Shown piece after piece: positions 46,201-58,200 of a stretch of DNA of 64,000 nt. Position 1 is the first letter of the stretch; each line of letters starts with the position of its first letter. The notes beneath the pieces were generated by a model. The model made no database searches, was not told the DNA's origin, and saw only the letters and a list, made by a program, of their open reading frames with translations. The stretch covers positions 183,931,956 through 183,995,955 of the forward strand of contig CP136063.1 of the NCBI GenBank assembly GCA_032622095.1, read 5' to 3'. This stretch comes from Siphonodentalium dalli (taxonomy: Eukaryota > Mollusca > Scaphopoda > Gadilida > Siphonodentaliidae). Both the position numbers and the translations under genes were made by a program.

Positions 46201-49200
46201 ATTAGATAAATTAAATATTTTTAATTTGATAGTGGACACCTTCTAACAAAGACCAAATATTTTGATACAATGTGTTCATGTGTGACTGATTAAACAAATT
46301 AAAAGGCAAATCATCGATACTGGTATTCGTTGGTCATTCGACAAGCTATAATCACCATTCAAAACTTGAATCTTCTCTTTCATATATTGTTCTTTCCCAT
46401 AGTAGTTTCTTCTGTTCTTACCCGATCCCTCGCTCCAATGTACCAGACACCAGCCTTTCATGGACAAAGCGATCCCTGCAATTGGAATAAGTCCATAGTA
46501 TACATGGAAGTAGCAAGACGTCCACAGTATACATGGATGTAGCGATAGGTCCACAGTATATATACATGAATGTCGCGAGAAGTTAACAGTATGGGTGAAT
46601 GTAGCGGCGAGGAGTCCACAGTATACACGGATGTAGCTAGAAGTCAACAGTACACATGGATGTAGCGAGAGGTGCACAGTGTACATGGGTGCAGCGAGAA
46701 GTCCACATTATACATGTATGTAGCGAGATGTCCACATGGAGTATACATTGGTGTAGCGAGAAGTCCACAGTATACACTAATGTAGCGAGAAGTCCAAAGT
46801 ATACATGGATGTAGCGAGAAGTCACAGTATACATTGATGTAGCGATAAGTCCACAGTATACATGGATGTAGCGAAAGGTGTACTAATTTACTTCAAACCA
46901 ATGCTAATGCATCAGAACGATATATAATCTAGATGCCTATGATGATACGTCACGACGATTTCTCAATGTTTTCTTGGCGCGCTCGGTGAATTTTCGGATA
47001 TTTATCATATTAGGATGCCATTTCGGTAAGTTTTGTTACTTTTATACATTTAATTAGCCTGACTGAATTTAGACTAGAGTCGAATGTGTCCATTAATATA
47101 ATTTTCAATAAGCGTTTAGGTCTATAGATTAGATATTTAAACCCCCGATGTGTTAAAATTAAAATTCGAGGTGTTGGCATTTCGATCTTGTGGCCAAAAA
47201 TTTATAACTCAGAAAAGATAGAAAATTCTCTTTTTATGCTTTCTTAAATTTCTGATTGCGAACATATGTAGGCCTACAGCGGGTCGTGTAAATCGACGAC
47301 CTTAAAGTTAAAAGAACGTGGAGGAAATGTTAATGTATCGCCCTGATTTCCGTTCGCAACTTCGCAATTAGTTGATATTTTAAATAACATCACCATGTAA
47401 AACTGGGGACTTCGATGTGATATTAATTATACTCTACACTAACACTGGGGACCTCAACAAACTGCATGCAGAGTTGCAGCCCCACATCATGGGCCGCCCG
47501 AATGATTAATTATCCAGGCATTTTTTTATATTCCGGTTACGTTTCGTGACCGTAAAAAAGAAAATCAGTAAATTTTCCCTGACATATATTCACTGCCGAA
47601 GATGCAATGGAATTCGAAAAACTCTTGGATTTTTTTTAATCGCGATTATTTCTTCTTTCTGTTGTGGTTGTGTGCAGCTAATGGGTGTCTCATTTAATTT
47701 AGAACAATACTAGGTCAGTAGGTGTGTACACTCGAGTATTTATGCAATAAATTGAATAATAAATTCTGCTACAGAATTAAGTCCTTTCTGAAGTTTCTCA
47801 GTTTTTGTAGGTGTAGCCTAGTACTAGGCTACCAACTTCTTCTTCCTTGAAAAGCCACGGGGTGCATCCTGGTCATCGGGCCATAGGAGGTCATCGGGCC
47901 ATCGAAATTATAAGTTGCAAATCGATAGTGGATAGACGAAGATAGCGCAATTTTCAGACCAATATTAGTCATTTACCTTTCGGCTTGCTTTACGGAGTCA
48001 TGCATCAACGCTATTTATAGATACATAACATCACACTGAGCACATGTCGCACAGCACAGATTAATGCTGATGTATGGATGTGTCGATGATATAACTGATA
48101 TAACGTTTGGCAAACAAATTCCTAGCTATAAAACACAGAGGCGGCCAGGCCTATGGAGCGAAATCTGATGCTCCCAGATAAATATCAGATTTTAAAACAG
48201 GAGCGTCAGGCAAAATCGGACTAGGTATAAATATATATTATTTAAATATGCATATTATGACCTTGGCAGTGTCACTACTTCCTTGTTTTATGTCAACACA
48301 GGGCTTCATTTAAGCAATGACCTTTCACAAAATCAAAGCATCTACACAACGTGATCTTTTGACTAAATGTAGTAACTTATCGTCGGCTTAGTGCTATCTT
48401 GTTCTAAGTCGGTAATCTGCATTTCTTGGTAAACGCGATTTGAAGTTTTGACTGCCTGGTTTGGGTATAAGGGCGCGCACCGTTGGTTCCATAATGTGGT
48501 GTTGTTGGGTCCGTGGTATTGAAAAGGTAATGTGTGCACAATTCCATGCGATATATGTCAGTAGTCTGCATAATATATTCCACAAAATGTGTTTGGAGAT
48601 AGAACAATTTGCGACCGATTTCATCTACATTTAGTTGTTCGCGTTAATGCTATAATGTCCTATAAGCTGCCGACCAATCGAATTGTCTTATTCCACAAAT
48701 GCACCCAATCGTTTTGCAACGTTTGCGTACACATCTCTGTTTTATTATAGCGATTATAAATGATCGAATATGTCGACATTCACGTCTCTGTATATTATTT
48801 ATTTCTAAACGATTATACATTACATACATATGAGCAATAGTATTAGAGCAATGAAGCCGTCAATTTAGAGCCATACCGGTATATATACAGCACTATACAT
48901 GAACTTAGAACATTATAGAATTAACGGTGTAAACTTGTGCTATATTTAGCTACTAAGTGCAGTTGTTTTGTGTATTGTCATTCGCTGTGTAGTTGTCACA
49001 TGGTAGCGCTCGCCCTTTTCAATGGCTAAAATGACATAGGACATTATAGCATTACCGAAATGTGGGTTTTCGGTCTTGGAACAAGATTGCATGGCATCTC
49101 ATTCAAATTTGGTGCACAATATTGCACCATGTCAAGTGTGCATAAGATGGCTAATCATATGACGACTCGACGAGTACCAATAACTCATTTTGCCGCCATT

Positions 49201-52200
49201 ATGGACTTAGAAGTTAGAACAAGATTGCACTGAGCCGACGTTATGTGAAGAGATAATGCGCATAATTAAAGATGTATGTACAACATTAATTGTCAAAAAT
49301 AGGTACGATACAGATATCTGAGCTATGCTACAGTTTGCAGAGCATTGGGATATTAATCGACAGAGGAAAGATATCAAGTTTTCATAACGCCCACATTGCA
49401 CGCACCCACAGACTTTTCATGAATTCTTCAATATTTCAAGGGTCGACTTAAAAAAAACCCCACTTTTTCTCTGATTTCTTTTAAAAGGGGTGGCTTTCTT
49501 CAATGTTGACAATATACAATGGTCTACATCAAGGTTAAACCGTTTATAAAACTCATTTTGGCCAAAACTCTGTTATTTGAAGAAGTTCTCTAGCCACAAA
49601 CTGACATTACACCTTTTATTAATAAGTTTCTTCGGTTTTCATTTCAAAGTTGTATTCTTTATTTGTTTGAAATGGTTACCTCGACTGGATTTTCAGGAAA
49701 GTCGATCCTGAAATCTGCCAGTCGACAAGTCGAGAAAACTCAATAAGATGCTTGGGATTCATAGTTTCATACAAAACATTGCATTGTGCACCTTTAAGAG
49801 ATTGTGTATTTCAAGTATGTCAATGTATAATTTAGTTGATTGTGTAATACTTTGTATTAGTGCCCTGCGAATTGGTAATTCCATCCTCGAATCTCGAATC
49901 GAATCGGCTGCCCGATGTCGACATCGATATCGAATACGAATTGGGACAAAAAGTAAAAGTCGGGACAAAATCCGGAAAATGACAAACTTATTATCGTATT
50001 CACGTATATTTGGATGCCAATTTCGGACTTATTATCCATTATTATCTATTCTGTTTGTTTTATTTCAACGTATTGAACGTAACCAACCATATAGGCCTAT
50101 CAATGCAATATTAATATATATTAATATATGTGCAAATCTCCCGACAAAATCGCATGTTACCCGATTAGAAAAATACCCAACACGGGCTGACAGCCGATTC
50201 TATGTCGATCCCGATTCAGTCAGATCGCCGATGTCGACATCGATTCGAAGCTTCGCAGGGCCCTACTTTGTATGAATAATTTGATTCTTCCGCTTTTTAG
50301 ATTATCTTGACAAAGTCAAGCTAAGCTATTGTCATCGGTCGAGCGGAAGTCTGTCAGTCTGAGTCTGTCAACAATTTGTTCTGTTCAGGCTACCGGCTGC
50401 ATTTCTCATCCAATCATCACCAAATTTTGTATTTATGTTCATCTCAATGCCTAAGTGATTAGCGTCCCCTTTTGGTTCCGTTCCAAAATGGCCGCCATTG
50501 AGCCATCTTTGGTTTCCTGTTCTTTGTATCACTATATTTGTTTTGTTCAGGTTGCATGCCAGATTTCTCATCCTATCATCACCAAATTTTGTATATTTGT
50601 TCATCTCAATGCCTAGGTGAGAACGTTTATTGACATTTGACATGTCTAACTTCATGCTGTATTCATTTATCGGAATGGTGTGTGCGTCATTTAGAACGAA
50701 ATAACATCGTTTGCAGACGATAATTTACATCGGCCAATCACGGTATATTCCGCCGTTGCTGTATGTGTGTGTTGGAGACGGAACATAACGATATCTCCCG
50801 GTATAAAACGGGACCATATTTGGGACTAGATCGATTGAGCGTTGACCAGGACCTGGTAGAGAAACTCTGTGAGCGGTAGTATTCTAGTCATGTTGCACTA
50901 GTGATAGGCCTACCTGATACTTTGAAATTTAGCTACAACTCCCCTAGCCCGGGGTCAGGCTGTGATTACTCGCCTAGCCACCGATCAGATTCAGAGATAC
51001 CTCGGATCTACCCCTCCCCCAAAGCAGATTTTGTCCCCTGAAACATGACAGAAAACTGAATTTTGTATTAAACCGCCGAAATTGTGTTAAGTGATAGGCT
51101 AAGTGATATAAATTAAATTATAATATAATAATAAAGTGATAAAAAAATCATTTATTGCCTAGTCACAACTGTTACTGTCTGATCACGTGATCTGCCTGTT
51201 TAGGGTGTCTTCAGGCGGACATGATTTGATCGCAACCTCTCGCAAAAGTAGGCCCATTTATTAAATATGATTTATAATTTATATTTGGATTTTTTATACC
51301 GTAGTCCTAGTTCGAAACGTACCGAAGACGAGTTATATAGATTTCGGTAGAGAAACTTTGTGAGCGGTAGTATTCTAGTCATGTTGCACTACCGTTGTCC
51401 ATACTACTATAGTATAGGCCTATCTACTTTCAGTTTTAGTTGATACAAATACTCCATTTGTATGTGCACCCACCCTAGCAGGCCTCAGCTTGTAGGTTGA
51501 CAATAGGGAGAAGTGACTTCTCCCTCTGGGAATTTCAGGGAGAAGTGAAGGAGAAATAGGGAGAAGTGGGTCCACATAATGTCGGCATCTGAGTTGGTGA
51601 TATGTCGTGTGTCACGGCGTCCGTCCGTCTGTCTGTCCGTCTGTACGAAAGACGATAACTTTTGAACCGTTTGAGATATGAACTGTATATTTGGTATGTG
51701 GTTAGGTCTCGTCCATAGGCTGGTCAAGTTCGAATATGAGCGCTGTGCGATATGACCTTGACCTTGAAATCTGGTCATATCAAGGTCAAATGCCCAAATA
51801 TCACTGGATTTTAAAGAAAAATTGTATATATGGTTACTATCATATGAGGACTAACTTGGGAATGTCCACACAGTTGGCCGACATGACCTTGACCTTGAAA
51901 TGTGGTCGATTGAAGGTCAAATACCCAAATCTACCAATTCAAGTGCTTATATGCTATATAGCTGACCAGTGCTTAATTCTGGATAATAAAATTATTGTAT
52001 ATAGCTAAGAGGAATAACTCTACTCTTGATATTACTGTGGACCACTGTACCTGAATCGGTGGTGGTCTCAATTTGTTCTTGTAGTAGACCCTATATGTGG
52101 GTTCACATCTGCCCATGTAGTGGGCCTATTTTTCATTATCGCAGATTCCCTACAAAATTTGGTAGCAAAAAGTGACCTCCATAAATGCATGATTATCAGC

Positions 52201-55200
52201 CAGTTTATTACATACAGCCATTTACAGGTGTCGTTAAACGAAACTATTTACCTTGAATATGATATGTGACCTGTCGGTATTATTATAAATGCACATGACT
52301 ATCCATATCGGGTGTAAAAGTAATCCACAGAACAATAAACAAAGCTTCCAATTTGAACACATCGCAGACGCACCTCAAATTGAAAGTAGAAAATATAGTC
52401 ACACGATCTGACATGTCAAATGTGATCCGTACGAATACCGAATATCACCTACCATAACCGACCACAGTCTCAATACACAATGTAATGGGTGATATAACAA
52501 TACAGTTAATCACGTCATAATTTTATAACAAATGCAAGTCATGGAGACCGGTCGGTTTCTACTTTCTATCGATATCAAAAGAATCAACTTGCGATGTAAC
52601 CATGTAATTTGATTATATAAGACTATATGGGTGCAAACTGGGGACTTCAATGTGATTTTATACTTTAGTCACTTTACACTGACTGGGGACCTCAAACAAA
52701 CGGACTTAAATGATATCCCCATTGTCATCGATCGAGCAGAAGTCTGCGAGTATGTCTGTCTGTCAACAATTTCTTCCGTTCAGGCTACATGTCGCATTTC
52801 TCATCCAATCTTCACGAAGGTGACTTGATTGTCAGTAAACTTATCTTTACATATATGATAGGCCAATAGATATATATCTGTGTTGATTCGTTACGGTATT
52901 TAACGTACAAGTCATATTTATAGCTCTATTAGTTGGGTTGTACATATATGCTAAATATGTCGATGTTCTTTGTTGGTTCTTTCGGTTGATGTTATTTCAC
53001 GGTGTCTGTATCGTCCAGATGATCAATTTCATTATTGTCAACTCAGTCTTGAAAAAATGCATATTTCTATTGAGACTTATTTGCTATTATTGCACAAATT
53101 ATTAAATATTGAAAACAAATATACATTTGGTCAAAATTAATTATGAGCATTGAGCAGAGCCTGGTTGAAATGCTACGGTGTGGCGAATCATACTCGTCTG
53201 CGAGCGACGGTCAGAACTGATGCTATATATGCATGGTTCTATTAATGGTTTGTATTTTGATGAGGTAAACTGCTCGTAACCTCCATTGTAGACAATTTCA
53301 CACCAGGTTCTATTCATAAACAAATTAGAAATTTGGCATAAGGAACTGTAGTAAACAAATGTCTGTCCAAATGACTAGATCATTGAGACTCGGGCAGACA
53401 TATACGGGTAATCCAATGTTAATAATGTAATGAGGCAGCATGTTTAACACAACCTTTATTATTAAACATTATAAAGTTAATATATTAAAGACATATTATG
53501 GACTTGTTCGGGCTCGTGAAACTGATAAGTTAGTATTCAGGCACCATGCCAACTGGGAGAATGTAGCACTCTACTATCAGAGGCTCAGAGCCAAAAATCT
53601 GAAACAAATCGACCGTACCACTCCATTGAAAACATCGCCTGAACTACACTCAAATGTAAATATTTATGACTAGATTCGGGATGCAACGATAAATTTACAA
53701 AAATGATTCCGCCAACGAAAGTCACTGCATTTCAATAATATATAAGAATGACGGTGTGTGTTGTGAATTTGGAAATAATATTTACATTCACACGCATACA
53801 TGTATGACAAAGGTCCCCATATGGATGGTTAGGTGTGCTTTATCGAAAAGATAAACGCACGTCCCCAGTTACATTCACACGCATACATGTATGACAAAGG
53901 TCCCCATATGGATGGTTAGGTGTGCTTTATCGAAAAGATAAACGCACGTCCCCAGTTACATTCACACGCATACATGTATGACAAATGTCCCCATATGGAT
54001 GGTTAGGTGTGCTTTATCGAAAAGATTAACGCACGTCCCCGGTTACATTCACACGCATACATGTATGACAAAGGTCCCCATATGGATGGTTAGGTGTGCT
54101 TTATCGAAAAGATAAACGCACGTCCCCAGTTACATTCACACGCATACATGTATGACAAAGGTCCCCATATGGATGGTTAGGTGTGCTTTATCGAAAAGAT
54201 AAACGCACGTCCCCAGTTACATTCACACGCATACATGTATGACAAAGGTCCCCATATGGATGGTTAGGTGTGCTTTATCGAAAAGATAAACGCACGTCCC
54301 CAGTTACATTCACACGCATACATGTATGACAAAGGTCCCCATATGGATGGTTAGGTGTGCTTTATCGAAAAGATAAACGCACGTCCCCAGTTACATTCAC
54401 ACGCATACATGTATGACAAAGGTCCCCATATGGATGGTTAGGTGTGCTTTATCGAAAAGATAAACGCACGTCCCCAGTTACATTCACATGCACATCCGGT
54501 TGACAAGGTCCCCATTTTGAAGTCCCCATTCTATGGCATTATTTTTAAAATGTCGCAACGGGCAACATGTCAACAGTTCGACAGTGCTATAAGGACACGG
54601 ACCAATGTGTCAAATGTACAACGGAATGGAATGATTCCAACACATCTATCTCCGAGTCCCCATTTCCCGGGATTATGTCAAAGTCCACAGAGACCCCCCT
54701 TGCACACGTATGGGTGTGTGTGTGTGTGTGTGTGAGCGCGATGGACTCTAAAACGGCTAAACAGATTTCGACGAAACTTGGTACGGGCACGTAGTATCAC
54801 CCGAGGACCAACATGAGCCCATCTATTTGTTCGTGCGGCGTGACCGTTACCCTCAAAACTAATATCTCCGGATCCACTGAGCCGCAGTGCTAAATTGGTT
54901 AAATTTTTGTTAAAGCGTGTAACAGACGTTTGGTTTATTTACATTGAAATTGCTTAACTCGATTCTTTTGAAGCTTCACCCTTAATGAGCGTGTGTATAT
55001 GAGGCCTTCAACCCCTATCTCGGGACGGGTAGTTTGATGCGCTGATCAGTTTCGTCACACTTATTTATTTTATAAAAAAAAATCCATGATTGTCTTCATT
55101 TAGCTGAGATGGCTTCCAGAATGGCCGAAATTTTGGTTAAAGCCGTGTAACAGACGTTTGGTTTAGTTACATTGAAATTGCTTAACTCGATTCTTTTGAA

Positions 55201-58200
55201 GCTTGATACCTCTATCTCTGGACGGGTAGTTTGATGCGCTAATCAATTTCGTCACGCCCGGATGCCCGTGCGGCGCGACATTGACCTTTAAAATGACCTT
55301 GAACCTGTATCTCGGTATCCACTGGGCCGATTTCCACCATTTTCGGGGTGTTGGTGTAAAAAAACAACACAACGACTATACCAAGTCAGGACGGGTACCC
55401 AGCTAGTCTCCTATATATTTTGAGACTTCCGTAAATATATGTGTATATTTGTCCTCTATAGACTCGAAAACGGCTGCACCGATCGGGCTTAAACTTCCCA
55501 TCTATGGGTAAAAACCCACGGGAATGGTCGTCGCGGCGTTTTGGAGAAATTCTGAGCACCCGTTCTCCACTCTCATTCACAAAAAAACGGCAGTGGGGTT
55601 AATCGCGTTGATAGTTAAAGAGCGTTCGTATCAGCAGGGCCGTTGATAACGAGCGTATGTGTGTAATGTGATTCTTACGTCTGGGTCCGGGCGTGAGCGT
55701 GTAAAACTGTATCCAGACATGCGCGTGTTGTGTGACGTACTTAGGGCTTCATAGGGACGGGGGAGATTTTGTATATTGCCGTGGCAAAATTAGACCCCCA
55801 TGGCATCCCCACGGCAATTTTAATTCACATTCCCAACACCTAGCAGGGACAAATATATATTAGCCAGCATCAAAGCGAGTCTTGTGACGTATTAATTCAA
55901 ATGCTTTCGATCAAACAATATTCTCTGTCGCACTCATATTTCGTCATCTCTACGAATCCACTTCAATCGACCTATTTTTAGAACTCAACACATGGTACCA
56001 AAATTACGTCGCCTTGGTAATGGGGGTGCACGGCGGGATTAATTTAAATATGTCATGTTGGTAACAATATCTAGCCGAGAATTCCTCAGACCTACAGACG
56101 AATGCGACCAGCAAAATTGGTCACCTGACCTAACCATGAATATCTTCTGGGAAATTCCAGGGAATGCGTGCTCATTATCGGGCCATTGTGTGTGTCGCGG
56201 TCGCACAATTTTAACACTTTCGAGGTAAATACACATGGTTGTGAATTACGTCACGCCACGTGGATCCAGGCGGAAGTTAACCTGACCCTTCCGATGCCGC
56301 GCACTTAGTGATACCGGAGTTATAGCGTGCGCGTTATCAACGGGTTTTTGACTGACCGCAATGCCCGATCCGCCGAATGTGAACATGTTATCAACTGTTA
56401 CGGTAGTCCGTAGCCCACGGCAGTCAATTGCCGTGGCGAATATTGAAGCCTACGGCGAATGCCACGGTAATGCCGATTGCCGTGGTGAATGTGTGTCCTT
56501 TATAGACTCGAACCGATTGAGCTCAAACTTGCTACCTACGGGAAGTGTCATGGGCGGGTTAAATTGTGACCCCGACCTGACCTTGACCTTGAAAATGATT
56601 AATTCAAGGTCAAATCGGGTAAAACTGGCGGATTTCGACGAAATTTTACACCTAGGTGCAGCATACGTGTCTCGGGAGCTGTTGCAATTGCTTTTTCGAA
56701 CAAAGCCATGAGAGGAACCACGCCAGTGGCGGGCTAACCTGCTAGAATATATATATTTTGAGACTTCCGTATATATATGTGCGTATACCCTTTATAGACT
56801 CGAAAACGGCTCGACCGATTAAGCCCAAACTTGCGGTCTAAGGGTAAAAAGCCACGGGAGGTGTCATCGCACCACTTCTGAGAACGTCCGAGCACTCATT
56901 CACCCTTCGCCCTGCCACCGTCGTTGGAATTGATGGGTTAAATACTTGCCGAAATTGTAGAGTTAATTCGCCTATGTCATACAGAAACATTATCTTCGAT
57001 ACACTGTTAAACCGTGTTTCTGATGAAAATGTTACCAAGTTTTATCCACTCGATTCTCTTAAAATGCACCTTAATCGGTAAAATTCTTTCGATAATTCTA
57101 TCTAAATAAATCTTAGCTACTATTCGGATCAGCTCTCCCCGTCGAAAAAGTGATAGTTGGACCAAAACGACACTTGAGAAAAGTTTGTTTACAATATCAA
57201 CGCACAGTCCACGCTGGAAATTTAGCATCGAAAAAATTTAATAAAATTTAATTTCTTCCATCTAAAACATAATTACGTGTTGGACTCTGTCATTTTAAGA
57301 ATATATTATAAATATTACACGCAGACACACGAAGTCTCAGCTTAAAATTTTGAAAAATAGGAGTTTTATCGACATAAATCGATTTGAATGGGAAATCCTA
57401 TGTTAATAAATTTTAGGGCTACATATTTGGCACCAGGGTCCATATTTGACCAGTTCTACCTCATATCTTTTGCTTTTGGAAACTGCGGATATCTAATTTC
57501 GTACTTAGGGCTTCCAAGGAACGGGGGAGATTTTCGTCGGGTCAGTTTGTTCGCCTGAGGTGACATTGACCTTGAAACGGGTACCCACAAATGACCTTTG
57601 GCGATATCTCGGTCGTCAGCGGTGACATCGACGTGAAATTTATTATGTATGGTCAACTCCTGACTGGGGATATTTTTGTCGGGTTATTTTGTCCACCCAA
57701 CATGACCTTGAAACGGGTACCCGCAAATGATAGCATGCTGTCGGCGTGCCTGTTAAGGTTTACCTTGAAAAACAAAAATTAATGAATCGACCAAAGCCAT
57801 GGGACCAATCCCGCCAGTGGCGGGCTAATCTGCTAGTCTACTATATATTTTGAGACTTCCGTATATGTGTATGTTTATCCTTTATAGACTCGAAAACGGC
57901 TCGACCGATTGAGCGCAAACTTGCTATCTAAGGGTAAAAAGCCACGAGAAGTGCCATCGCACCGCTTTTGAGAACGTCCGAGCACTCCTTCACCTTCGCC
58001 ATGACATTGCCACCGTCGTTGGAATTGATGGGTTAATGATTAAAGAGCGTTCGTATCTGCTGTGTCGTTGTTAAAAGGCGTTTATATACTCGAGTATAAA
58101 TACGGTTCAATCGACCGTCTCGGAAACTGGGGATATTGAGACGAAATTTTGTACTTAGGGCTTTCATGGGACGGGGGCGATTTTCGTCGGGTCAGTTTGT

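Noticed and set aside
46276-46686. 136-residue minus-strand frame containing gene B exon 2
   Set aside because: Only 46356-46475 is exon. The rest is intron and the 29-bp minisatellite read through.
49748-50275. 175-residue plus-strand frame
   Set aside because: It spans the complete hAT MITE including both TIRs and a target duplication. No transposase motif.
53440-53673. 77-residue plus-strand frame in the shared intron-1 segment
   Set aside because: The counterpart at 23.1 kb has stops and shifted frames. Treated as non-coding conserved sequence pending an alignment.
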